Assembly (NCBI RefSeq): GCF_900107535.1 | Contig: NZ_FNRA01000008.1 | Location: 1 to 64,000 of the forward strand | Direction: 5' to 3' | DNA: 64,000 nucleotides | Origin: Pedobacter hartonius | GTDB lineage: Bacteria > Bacteroidota > Bacteroidia > Sphingobacteriales > Sphingobacteriaceae | In this document: positions 1 to 7,925 of the stretch, piece after piece | Layout: each line of letters begins with the position of its first letter | Numbering within the stretch: the first letter of the stretch is position 1 | Made by a program: the position numbers and the translations under genes | Notes under the pieces: generated by a model | What the model saw: the letters and a program-made list of their open reading frames with translations, nothing else | Databases searched by the model: none | What the model was told of the DNA's origin: nothing

Positions 1-82
1 GGTACAATCTTGCTTTGCATACATATAAACGTGCTGCATGTTTGTGTTCGGTACTCATCAATTCATCTTTGGTATTACTCTG

Positions 83-253
83 CTAAAGTATGAGTTTTGT
101 TTTGCGGGTTTCTCTGGCATCGTCTTCGTTTTTAAAAAAACAAAGTTCAACTGCGGTAGCATTATCGGCATAAATCGCAAAATTGACGCCGCTACCATCC
201 CATGTAGCACCCAATGGGTAAGGACGGCCGGGATGTACTGTGATCTTCTCCAT
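83..253 (-). pseudogene. glgX: Truncated glycogen debranching enzyme (GlgX/isoamylase) N-terminal fragment
   Basis: The 57 codons from the ATG at 253 match the start of GlgX-type enzymes: a [20 protein letters not shown] segment and then [10 protein letters not shown], the typical beginning of the CBM48 domain that precedes the GH13 barrel. The frame meets a TAG at 83-85, just after [11 protein letters not shown]. Codons beyond the stop, down to position 1, do not resemble the enzyme. Full-length family members are about 650-720 residues, so this piece has no catalytic domain and cannot debranch glycogen. An upstream TTG at 265 is in frame, but the ATG matches the family start. I read it as a relic of a deleted or rearranged gene; the true break may lie just left of the window. 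Confidence 0.6.
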
Positions 254-610
254 TATCTTTATCAATCAATTTAAACAAAAAATGTTTTAATATTTTGAAT
301 CTATTGTCCGATTATTCGAAGTACCTGTACCAGGTTAATTTAAAGCAAACATTGCTGTTGCTACAAGGGACAACCTGATTTTTAAAGATAACAAAATAGC
401 AATTCCACGGGCTGTTGCATTTATGTACATCTTCATGGGCTGTTCAAATCGGCTTCCATCTTCAGGACAACATCTTATTCTTCCACAGGCAATATCAGGG
501 CATCATTTTATATGGGCATCAATATCAAATTCGGTTATGTTGTAGAATACCCGCTAAACAGCAGTTATATGCCCGTTTTCTAATCAGATTAAAAAGCTCT
601 TTACATAAAA

Positions 611-636
611 GGCCGCGTCATATGAATGACACGGCC
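611..636 (-). terminator. Probable intrinsic terminator of the esterase gene
   Basis: An 11-bp inverted repeat (GGCCGTGTCAT on the minus strand) has a 4-nt loop and one G-U pair, followed on the minus strand by TTTTATG. It lies about 65 nt past the esterase stop codon. Apart from this hairpin I see no supported gene between 254 and 701, only scattered short frames. Confidence 0.55.
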
Positions 637-701
637 AATTTTCTTCATAGGTACATGCGGTAGATGTTCAAACAACAGCGACCTCAAAAAATTGTTTTAT
701 T

Positions 702-1841
702 TTATTTACCAAAAGCTTTCTTCAGTTGTTCCGCAGCATAAGCCTGGGCATCCTTAGCTTCAGGCACTACGGCTGCCATTCCGAAAAACTCGTGGGTTAC
801 CCCTTCGTAATTTTTACTGTCAACCGTCACCCCTGCTGCCTTTAACTTGTCAGCCAGCATCATCCCGTCAGTATTCAGCGGATCTATCTCTGCCGTGATG
901 ATCGTTGTAGGAGGAAGTCCTTTTAAATTTGCATTCACCAGTGAGATCCTCGGATCTTTAGCTTCGGCCATGGCGTTCACGTATTTTTCGGTAAACCATG
1001 CCATCATCGGTTTATTCAGCGGATGGGCTTTTGCATAAGCAATATAGGATTTGGTGTTCATATCTGCCTGCGCGATCGGGTAAACCAGTACCTCATGTAC
1101 CGGGAGCATGATCTTTTTGTCCCTGGCCATGATGCTCACATTCGCGGCAAGGTTACCTCCGGCACTTTCACCTACGACAGCAATTTTCTTAGGATCTCCA
1201 TTGATAGCAGCCGCGTTTTTAAGCGTCCATTCATAAGCAGCAAAGGAATCGTTATGTGCCGCCGGAAATTTGTTTTCAGGTGCCAGACGGTAAGCAACAG
1301 AAACAACTATTGCACCGGCCTGTTCCGCCAGTCCTTGTGCCGACGCATTGTAAACATCAATGTTTGCAATCACAAATCCGCCGCCGTGGTAGTATACAAT
1401 AACCGGGAAAGGACCTTTTCCGGCTTTTGGAGTATAAATTCTCAAATGAATATTTCCACCCTTAACCGGAATCTCTTTTCCAGCGGTATCTACCGCCGGT
1501 GCCGGTACGGCAATATTGTTTTCTTTGATCAGGCCCATTACCGCATCTGTCGGGGTGTGGTTCTTTCTTGCATCCGCCGCACTGAGGCTTTCGGTTGGCT
1601 TATCGCCATAACTTACCAGTTTCTCAATGACAGTCTGCATTTCAGGATGAATGGTCGGACCCCATTCCGGTGCAGGCCCTGCAGGCTTCAGCCCGGCCGG
1701 CTTACCGCTCATCGTGTTAGTTTCTGTGGTAGTGGTACTGTCTGTAGTAGTAGTGCTTGTTGAGCTCTGGTTACCACAGGAAGCCAGAAATAAGGCCCCT
1801 CCGAGAACCGCCAGTTTCGAAGTATTTAAAATGTTTTTCAT
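702..1841 (-). CDS. Lipoprotein alpha/beta-hydrolase (HSL-type esterase/lipase)
   Basis: 379 residues. The N-terminus is a lipoprotein signal with lipobox LASC (Cys22), followed by a Ser/Thr-rich linker, so the enzyme is probably tethered to a membrane on the periplasmic or outer face. The hydrolase domain (about 100-379) carries the oxyanion motif HGGG (152-155) of the hormone-sensitive-lipase family (bacterial family IV), the nucleophile elbow GESAGG (Ser226), a likely Asp at 320 or 325 in AEIDPLNTDG, and His350 in GVTHEF. It should hydrolyse short-chain carboxylic esters; the natural substrate is unknown. It is transcribed divergently from katE across 186 nt. The start fits the signal peptide. 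Confidence 0.85.
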   Translation of the reverse strand: MKNILNTSKLAVLGGALFLASCGNQSSTSTTTTDSTTTTETNTMSGKPAGLKPAGPAPEWGPTIHPEMQTVIEKLVSYGDKPTESLSAADARKNHTPTDAVMGLIKENNIAVPAPAVDTAGKEIPVKGGNIHLRIYTPKAGKGPFPVIVYYHGGGFVIANIDVYNASAQGLAEQAGAIVVSVAYRLAPENKFPAAHNDSFAAYEWTLKNAAAINGDPKKIAVVGESAGGNLAANVSIMARDKKIMLPVHEVLVYPIAQADMNTKSYIAYAKAHPLNKPMMAWFTEKYVNAMAEAKDPRISLVNANLKGLPPTTIITAEIDPLNTDGMMLADKLKAAGVTVDSKNYEGVTHEFFGMAAVVPEAKDAQAYAAEQLKKAFGK

Positions 1842-2027
1842 AGGTATATGTTTTTTATAGATATACCCCCCAACAATACATTAGCATATAAGTTTAGACA
1901 CACCCCTTACAGGAATGCTTATCAAAAGCATACGGATGTGTTTATTACAACAAATTTGTTTGAAGAGTCAAAACACTGCAGGCCAAATGGTGTTAATGCA
2001 CTATCTCAATACCTAATACATTTTTCC

Positions 2028-4175
2028 ATGAAAGACAAAAAAAACAGCAAAAGCCAGGAGAACGCAAAACTCATCCAGTTATCTCCCGATAAAGAGAATG
2101 GCGGAGGCGAATTCCTGACCACTAACCAGGGACTAAAAATTAATGATAACCAGAATTCACTGAAAGCAGGTGAGCGGGGTGCAACTTTACTGGAAGACTT
2201 TATCCTGCGTGAAAAGATCACTCATTTTGACCATGAGCGGATTCCGGAAAGAATCGTACATGCACGTGGTTCAGGAGCGCACGGTATTTTTGAATTATAT
2301 GAGCCGCTTCCGGAACTTACCAAAGCGGGTTTTTTAAATGATACCAGCATTAAAACCCCGGTTTTCGTTAGGTTTTCCACCGTTGCAGGCTCCAGAGGAT
2401 CAACAGATCTGGCCCGTGACGTGCGCGGGTTTGCGGTAAAGTTTTACACGCAGGAAGGCAATTTCGACCTTGTAGGTAACAACATGCCCGTTTTCTTTAT
2501 TCAGGATGCAATAAAGTTTCCTGATCTGATTCATGCTGTTAAACCTGAACCACACAATGAAATCCCGCAGGCTGCCTCCGCACATGATACCTTCTGGGAC
2601 TTCATTTCATTGATGCCAGAATCTACACACATGATCATGTGGCTGATGTCTGACAGGGCCATCCCACGCAGCTACCGCATGATGGAAGGCTTTGGCGTGC
2701 ACACCTTCAGGCTGATCAATGCAGAAGGAAAATCCAGCTTTGTAAAATTCCATTGGAAGCCGCTGCTTGGCCTGCACTCCGTTGCCTGGGACGAAGCCAA
2801 AAAGATCTCGGGTAATGATCCCGACTTCCACAGAAGGGACCTCTGGGACGCCATTGATGCCGGCGCGCTTCCTGAATGGGAATTTGGCGTACAGATCGTT
2901 TCCGAAGAAGATGAACATAAATTTGATTTTGACATTCTTGATCCTACTAAACTGATACCCGAAGAGCTGGTACCCGTACGCAAAATAGGCAAGATGACGC
3001 TGAACAGGAACCCTGATAATTTCTTTGCCGAAACAGAACAGGTGGCCTTCCACGTCGGCCATATTGTGCCCGGGATTGATTTTACCAATGACCCTTTACT
3101 TCAGGGACGCCTTTTCTCTTATACAGATACCCAGCTCCTGCGTTTAGGAGGTCCTAATTTCCACGAGATCCCGATCAACAGGCCAGTTGCGGGTGTTCAT
3201 AACAACCAGCGCGACGGACATATGCGTCAAACCATCAATACCAGCCGCACCAGTTATGAGCCAAACAGCATCTCTGCCAACTACCCTAAACAGGCAACTG
3301 TCGCCGAAGGCGGGTTCAGCTCCCATCAGGAAAGAATTGACGCAAGGAAGATCAGGGACCGCAGTGAAAGCTTCTTTGACCATTTCAGCCAGGCCACCCT
3401 GTTTTACAACAGTCAGTCGGAACCCGAAAAAAACCACCTTGTAGATGCACTGCGCTTTGAACTGGGAAAGGTAGACCGTGAAGACATCCGCAAAAGGATG
3501 GTAGGTATCCTTACCCTGGTAGATGGCGGACTGGCAAAAAAAGTTGCCGATGGCCTGGGGCTTGATGTTCCCAAAGGACCGGAGCTTCCCATTAACCATG
3601 GCGTTCCTGCAGATGCCGACCCAAAAAAATACGAATCTAAGATCGTCAAATCATCACTCAAGGCATCAGCCGCTTTAAGTATGGCCAATACGCCTAAGGA
3701 TTCCATTAAAAGCAGGATCATTGCTATCCTTGCCACAGACGGTGTAAACAGCAAACAGCTTAATGCCTTAAAAAAAGAATTGCAGGCTGCTGGCGCAATG
3801 GCAAAAATCGTTGCTACGCATAATGGGCATATTAAAGATGATAAAGGACTTGTTATAAAAGTTGACTTTACCTTCCTGACCTCTGCATCGGTATTATTTG
3901 ATGCCGTATATGTACCCGGTGGTGCAGCAAGTGCACAGGCAATAGCTGCAGAGGCCGATGCACTGCACTTTGTAACGGAAGCTTTCAAACACTGTAAAGC
4001 CATCGGTGCCAGCACTGAAGGTATTACTGTACTGGAAGCATCACTGATCCCCTCAGGCAAAAAAGGAGCAACACCTCCGGGGGTCATTCTTGACGGGCAG
4101 CCGGCCGACTTTATTGCCGCCGTGGCGCAGCACCGTTTCTGGGAAAGAGAGAAAAAACCAGACGTACCTGCTTAA
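2028..4175 (+). CDS. katE: Large-subunit catalase with C-terminal DJ-1/PfpI-like domain
   Basis: 715 residues from the ATG at 2028; the frame is open further upstream, but the family homology begins near this Met. It converts hydrogen peroxide to water and oxygen with a haem cofactor, in the cytoplasm. The catalytic His78 is in VHARGSGAHG, the distal Asn is in VGNNMPVFF (about 151-152), and the haem-ligand Tyr365 is in RLFSYTDTQLLRLG. After the catalase core (to about 560) comes a class-I glutamine-amidotransferase-like domain, about 585-700, as in E. coli HPII and other large clade-2 catalases. It is followed by an ankyrin protein, a pairing known from other catalase loci. Confidence 0.95.
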   Translation: MKDKKNSKSQENAKLIQLSPDKENGGGEFLTTNQGLKINDNQNSLKAGERGATLLEDFILREKITHFDHERIPERIVHARGSGAHGIFELYEPLPELTKAGFLNDTSIKTPVFVRFSTVAGSRGSTDLARDVRGFAVKFYTQEGNFDLVGNNMPVFFIQDAIKFPDLIHAVKPEPHNEIPQAASAHDTFWDFISLMPESTHMIMWLMSDRAIPRSYRMMEGFGVHTFRLINAEGKSSFVKFHWKPLLGLHSVAWDEAKKISGNDPDFHRRDLWDAIDAGALPEWEFGVQIVSEEDEHKFDFDILDPTKLIPEELVPVRKIGKMTLNRNPDNFFAETEQVAFHVGHIVPGIDFTNDPLLQGRLFSYTDTQLLRLGGPNFHEIPINRPVAGVHNNQRDGHMRQTINTSRTSYEPNSISANYPKQATVAEGGFSSHQERIDARKIRDRSESFFDHFSQATLFYNSQSEPEKNHLVDALRFELGKVDREDIRKRMVGILTLVDGGLAKKVADGLGLDVPKGPELPINHGVPADADPKKYESKIVKSSLKASAALSMANTPKDSIKSRIIAILATDGVNSKQLNALKKELQAAGAMAKIVATHNGHIKDDKGLVIKVDFTFLTSASVLFDAVYVPGGAASAQAIAAEADALHFVTEAFKHCKAIGASTEGITVLEASLIPSGKKGATPPGVILDGQPADFIAAVAQHRFWEREKKPDVPA

Positions 4176-4184
4176 TATGACCAA

Positions 4185-4213
4185 AACCCCTCGTACGAAC
4201 CGTATGAGGGGTT
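4185..4213 (+). terminator. Stem-loop downstream of katE
   Basis: A 13-bp inverted repeat (AACCCCTCGTACG against CGTATGAGGGGTT, one G-U pair) with a 3-nt loop starts 9 nt after the katE stop. The T-rich stretch (ATTTATTTTTTTAT) comes only about 15 nt later, just ahead of the ankyrin gene. It could therefore be a partial terminator or an mRNA-stabilising stem that lowers expression of the following genes. Confidence 0.55.
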
Positions 4214-4238
4214 GATTACCAATTACATTTATTTTTTT

Positions 4239-4715
4239 ATGGAAATCCAACCAACGCTTATCAATGCCGCAAGAACAGGCGACACCGCCTATCTCCAATC
4301 TCTTCTTACCGAGGGGGTAGATGTAAATATAAACGACGAAAAAGGATATACCCCGCTCATCATTGCCTGTTACAATAACCGACTGGAAGCTGCCAGGCTG
4401 CTGATTACTGCAGGGGCTGATGTGAATGCCGCAGACATTGGAGGCAATACCGCACTAATGGGCGTCTGCTTTAAAGGTTATCCCGAAATTGCCCGCCTGC
4501 TGATAGAAAGCGGCGCCAACCTCAACCTGCAGCACGGTAATGGCGGAACGGCCCTGATGTTTGCTACAATGTTTGGCAGAAATGAGCTGGTCAGGCTGAT
4601 GCTCGACTACGGCGCTGACCGTAATATTACCGAATTCAGGGGACTGACGGCTTTGGACCTGGCTATACAGCAGGGAAATAAACAAGCAGTAGAATTGCTT
4701 GATACTCAAACATAA
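4239..4715 (+). CDS. Ankyrin-repeat protein next to catalase
   Basis: 158 residues from the ATG at 4239. Four to five ankyrin repeats are visible, with typical TPLIIAC, GADVNAADIGGNTALM, LLIESGANLN, GGTALMFA and LLDYGADRN segments. There is no signal peptide or membrane segment, so the protein is probably cytoplasmic and works by protein binding. Ankyrin proteins beside catalase genes are established elsewhere: Pseudomonas aeruginosa AnkB is encoded beside KatB and supports its activity. By analogy, this one may assist KatE or haem loading. It begins 63 nt after katE, separated by a stem-loop. Confidence 0.85.
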   Translation: MEIQPTLINAARTGDTAYLQSLLTEGVDVNINDEKGYTPLIIACYNNRLEAARLLITAGADVNAADIGGNTALMGVCFKGYPEIARLLIESGANLNLQHGNGGTALMFATMFGRNELVRLMLDYGADRNITEFRGLTALDLAIQQGNKQAVELLDTQT

Positions 4716-4759
4716 ATTGCCGCAAAGTGTTAAGCCTTTACATCAACCCATAGAAAACC

Positions 4760-4876
4760 ATGGCACAATTAGAAGTTCAACCAAAAAAATATAAAGGCTG
4801 GTTCAGCTGGCTGATCGCGATCGCAGCACTTGGTCTTACCCTGTTTTATTTTCTTAGTGATAAAATCATTTATTAA
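4760..4876 (+). CDS. Small single-span membrane protein
   Basis: A 38-codon frame, ATG at 4760 to TAA at 4876. The N-terminus is hydrophilic and basic (MAQLEVQPKKYKGW), followed by one hydrophobic segment (FSWLIAIAALGLTLFYFL) and a short SDKIIY tail, which fits an N-in single-span inner-membrane microprotein. It sits 44 nt after the ankyrin gene and 6 nt before the PRC-barrel gene, all on one strand, so it is probably cotranscribed with them. No function is recognisable. The tight spacing and a coherent membrane helix are the reasons to call it a gene. Confidence 0.6.
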   Translation: MAQLEVQPKKYKGWFSWLIAIAALGLTLFYFLSDKIIY

Positions 4877-4882
4877 TTTTCC

Positions 4883-5581
4883 ATGGAACGTAAAGAAAAT
4901 GAGCATGAACTAAAGCTCCTGAAGGAGCTCAGCACCAGTGACTTTGAGATTAAAGACGGCCAGCCTGATATTATTCACTGGAAGGTGCTGAACTCCGCAG
5001 GACAAGACCTGGGAATGGTGACGGAACTGCTTTTTGATGAAGAAGAACAGAAAGTACGATACCTCATACTGAACCTCAAAGGCAATATCTGGAATATGGC
5101 AGAAAGAGAAGTACTGATTCCTATTGGGGTGGCAGAACTTGACGCGGTCCATGATCAGGTAATCCTTCCTAATATTACCGCGCAACAGATCCTGGTCCTT
5201 CCGGAATATACCAAAGGAAAAGCGACCATGTCTGCAGATTCAACGCTCTACGGGCACAAGGATTTTGATGAGTCTAACCTCTACGCAAGAAGGCAGGCTG
5301 GAAGTTACGAAGACCACATCCCTTTCCAGGTCATCACCAGGATCTACCAGGAAGAGAATGAAGCGGAAAATGCATTTGTCATGCTGCTTGAAAACGGATT
5401 CTCCGAGGCAGACCTTAAGGTTACTCCCTATAACCCGTTAAACAGCGTTACAGACCTCGCAGGCAATACAAATACAGAGTTTATCGGGGACGGATCGAGA
5501 GACGAATATATCTTAAGCATCGCTGCTCATTCAGCAGAACAGGCGGCTCTTGCCCATCAGCTGCTCGATCCCGAAGCATAA
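4883..5581 (+). CDS. PRC-barrel domain protein
   Basis: 232 residues, no signal peptide. Residues about 25-110 look like a PRC-barrel (HWKVLNSAGQDLGMVTELLFD, then VRYLILNL and EVLIPIGVAEL), a small beta-barrel found in stress-related and photosynthetic-reaction-centre-like proteins. The C-terminal part (about 145-232) has a motif like the general-stress YflT fold (VITRIYQEENEAENAFVMLL, then SIAAHSAEQA). It follows the 38-residue membrane protein by 6 nt and is probably part of the same catalase-ankyrin unit. A role in the stress response is inferred from domains and context only. Confidence 0.75.
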   Translation: MERKENEHELKLLKELSTSDFEIKDGQPDIIHWKVLNSAGQDLGMVTELLFDEEEQKVRYLILNLKGNIWNMAEREVLIPIGVAELDAVHDQVILPNITAQQILVLPEYTKGKATMSADSTLYGHKDFDESNLYARRQAGSYEDHIPFQVITRIYQEENEAENAFVMLLENGFSEADLKVTPYNPLNSVTDLAGNTNTEFIGDGSRDEYILSIAAHSAEQAALAHQLLDPEA

Positions 5582-5662
5582 TCTTCTTATACAAATGTTA
5601 AATAAATCCGTTGATCAGGATGTGGCAAGGTGTTTGTCTTACACTATATATCAATCTACCAA

Positions 5663-6487
5663 ATGATAAACTTCATGTCAAATCAACTGAATAATAATAT
5701 GATAAAAAACTCGGACATTAGTGCGCTCGCAGCTAATTTTCGGGAATATATTGCCCGCAATAAAACTGAAGAGGAAAGAGATCAGTTGATTGAGGACCTG
5801 ACGTCAAGAAACCAGGATCTCAGCCAATTCGCTTATATTACCTCACACAACCTGCGTGCACCCTTGTCGAACCTTATTGGTCTGATAGATATTCTTAATT
5901 ATGATCTTCTTGACGAATACAATAAAAAAATTGTAGACATGTTCAGGGATTCGGCAGACAAATTAAACGAGACGATCTATGACCTCACGCAGATGCTGAG
6001 CCTGAAATCCAACAAAGATATTAAGATCGAAAATATCAGTGTTTCGCGTATTTTTAAAAAAGTATGTAATTCCTTCACCAAACAAATACACACAATGGGG
6101 ATATACCTACACACCGACTTTCAGTGTGAAATGATCCCCTTTAACAAGAGTTACCTGGAAAGTATCCTAATGAATTTAATGTCTAATTCTGTAAAATACT
6201 GTTCAGAAAACCGTCCACTAAGAATAGAAACAACCACAAGGCTCGATGAAGCTGGAAATATCATTCTTACCTTCAAAGATAACGGCATGGGCATAGACCT
6301 TCTGAAACATAAAGACCGCATCTTTGGATTGAATGAGCGTTTCCATAACCACGTGAATGGAAGCGGCGTAGGATTGTTTATTACCAAAACCCAGATCACT
6401 TCACTGGGCGGCGAAATTTCAGTTAAAAGTGAGGTTGATAAAGGCTCAACGTTCACCGTTACCATAAAAAACATTCAGGTTGTGTAA
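5663..6487 (+). CDS. Sensor-less histidine kinase
   Basis: About 274 residues; the start is uncertain (ATG at 5663 or 5675; an in-frame GTG lies at 5630). A short coiled N-terminus (EEERDQLIEDLTSRNQDLSQF) leads into the dimerisation/phosphoacceptor domain with H-box SHNLRAPLSNLIGL. Then come the N-box (LMNLMSNSVKYC), G1 (DNGMGIDL) and G2 (GSGVGLFI) of a complete HATPase domain. There is no input domain and no membrane segment, so sensing must come from a partner or from the N-terminal helix. It is closely similar to the kinase at 15149. It lies 78 nt upstream of the pilin-like gene, which makes a regulatory link possible but unproven. Confidence 0.85.
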   Translation: MINFMSNQLNNNMIKNSDISALAANFREYIARNKTEEERDQLIEDLTSRNQDLSQFAYITSHNLRAPLSNLIGLIDILNYDLLDEYNKKIVDMFRDSADKLNETIYDLTQMLSLKSNKDIKIENISVSRIFKKVCNSFTKQIHTMGIYLHTDFQCEMIPFNKSYLESILMNLMSNSVKYCSENRPLRIETTTRLDEAGNIILTFKDNGMGIDLLKHKDRIFGLNERFHNHVNGSGVGLFITKTQITSLGGEISVKSEVDKGSTFTVTIKNIQVV

Positions 6488-6533
6488 CATCAATATGTGT
6501 CAAGACTAAAGCGGTTTAACTTATTCTATTTCA

Positions 6534-6541
6534 TAGTTTTG
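6534..6541 (+). promoter_or_regulatory. Candidate -7 element (TAnnTTTG) upstream of the pilin-like gene
   Basis: TAGTTTTG matches the Bacteroidota -7 consensus TAnnTTTG exactly and ends 24 nt before the ATG at 6566. No clear TTG partner is seen 17-23 nt upstream, so it is only a partial match. Confidence 0.4.
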
Positions 6542-6565
6542 GATATAAATAACTCATCCATACCC

Positions 6566-7102
6566 ATGAAAAGAAATCTACTTATGATCGCCGCTATACT
6601 GGCAGTATTTACCTTGTCAAACTTCAGAGCAAGTGCACAGGTTGCACCCATAACATCAGGAAATGTTCCCCTGAGTATTATTCTGGCAGATGCAGTCACC
6701 ATTACCCTGGAAGCAGCACCTGCTGTGTCTTTTAGCTACTCCCTGCCTACAGACTACATCGGTCCGCGACTGGTAAATAAACCAACCCACTTTTCGATTT
6801 TCAGTAACAGGAACTATACCTTAAGCGTTAAGGCCGATGCCGCTTTTCAAACGCCAACTACTGGTCCTTCAATACCCCTTAGTGCCGTAAATGTAGCCGT
6901 AAAAAGCTCATTACCCGCAACAGGAATTACACCTGCTACGGTGGTATTGAGTACACAAGGGGCTGACCTCCTTACCCCTGCACCCGCTACGCTGGGTACC
7001 GTATACAGCATTGATTATACCATTCCATCATCCGTACCGCTCCTGGGCGTTACTGCGGGAACCTATACTACAAATGTGATTTACACAGTAACCCAATTGT
7101 AG
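6566..7102 (+). CDS. Secreted pilin-like protein
   Basis: 178 residues from the ATG at 6566, chosen because it gives a clean signal peptide (MKRNLLMIAAILAVFTLSNF, cleavage after ASA-Q). The mature part is Ser/Thr/Pro/Val-rich, cysteine-free and predicted beta-rich. Its last stretch (VYSIDYTIPSSVPLLGVTAG then TYTTNVIYTV) resembles the end of the protein at 7894 (YDLKYSIPASTALL and GTYATTIVFSYV), so the two share a domain. With the chaperone gene 7 nt downstream, the likely role is a subunit of a surface fibre. This is inference; no classical pilin family is recognised with certainty. Confidence 0.55.
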   Translation: MKRNLLMIAAILAVFTLSNFRASAQVAPITSGNVPLSIILADAVTITLEAAPAVSFSYSLPTDYIGPRLVNKPTHFSIFSNRNYTLSVKADAAFQTPTTGPSIPLSAVNVAVKSSLPATGITPATVVLSTQGADLLTPAPATLGTVYSIDYTIPSSVPLLGVTAGTYTTNVIYTVTQL

Positions 7103-7109
7103 TATTTAA

Positions 7110-7925
7110 ATGAAACTATTATCTATTGTTCTATTCATTATTAGCCTTGCCTTCATACTGCCGTCAGCGGTGAAAGGGCAAGGCTTTTCAATTTCACCTT
7201 CGAGGGTATTCTTTACCGGTAATCCTGGAGAAACCGTAACGCAGGACCTTATCTTTGCCAATACCTCCTCAAAAAAGTTATCCTTTGTTACCAAAATGCA
7301 GGACTGGGAAAGGGACAGCATTGGAAATAAGGTATATTACGATGGCAATACACAGCCCGGTTCAAATACTAAATGGCTCTCCATCCCGGGTAATGAGATC
7401 ACAATAGAGTCCGGAGAAACAAAACAGGTGATCCTCACTATGGTAATTCCTCCGGATGCCAATAAACTGAGCCACAGTATGATCTTCTTCACTCAAAGAC
7501 AGGAACAGCAGCCCCTGAAACCGGCAAAGGCATCCATTGGCATTAACATCATCATGGAAGTGGGCATTCAGGTTTATTATACTCCGAAAGGATTAAATGC
7601 GGGCGATCTGGAATTTAAGGCTTTTGAGGACCGCGGCATTGTCGAAACTGCGGGAGTCAAAAACCGAAGGGTAGCGATCAAGATCCATAACAACGGAGAG
7701 GTCAACAAAGATGCATGGGTACGCCTGGAGCTGACCAATAAAGAAACGGGAGAAGAGGTCAAAATTGAGCCCACAACAATTGCCATGCTGCCCGATGCCA
7801 CGCAATGGGTAACTATTAACCTGCCGGCAACGTTAAAGGGAAAATACCTTGCTATTGCCATGCTTGATGCCGGATCGTTTTACGATTTAAAAGTTGCAGA
7901 AAAAGAACTTATATACCGTCCTTAG
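7110..7925 (+). CDS. PapD-like periplasmic chaperone
   Basis: 271 residues. The signal peptide ends near VKGQ, and the first domain has the look of a fimbrial chaperone (GFSISPSRVFFTGNPGETVT, then QDLIFANTS and a SGETKQVILTMVIPPDA segment typical of the PapD N-terminal Ig-like fold). A second beta domain follows (about 150-271). PapD-type chaperones bind unfolded pilus subunits in the periplasm and complete their fold by donor-strand complementation. Its location between two pilin-like genes fits that job. The last 32 nt overlap the next gene in another frame, which suggests translational coupling. Confidence 0.7.
   Translation: MKLLSIVLFIISLAFILPSAVKGQGFSISPSRVFFTGNPGETVTQDLIFANTSSKKLSFVTKMQDWERDSIGNKVYYDGNTQPGSNTKWLSIPGNEITIESGETKQVILTMVIPPDANKLSHSMIFFTQRQEQQPLKPAKASIGINIIMEVGIQVYYTPKGLNAGDLEFKAFEDRGIVETAGVKNRRVAIKIHNNGEVNKDAWVRLELTNKETGEEVKIEPTTIAMLPDATQWVTINLPATLKGKYLAIAMLDAGSFYDLKVAEKELIYRP

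Noticed and set aside
415..663. 82-codon frame in the gap between the glgX relic and the esterase
   Set aside because: No motif, no ribosome site, and it runs through the terminator hairpin of the esterase gene.
1023..1763. Long open frame antisense to the esterase gene
   Set aside because: It lies entirely opposite a gene with clear signal peptide and catalytic motifs, and its own translation has no recognisable domain.
3413..4087. Long open frame antisense to katE
   Set aside because: It shadows the catalase C-terminal domain; low-complexity Ser/Ala-rich translation without motifs.
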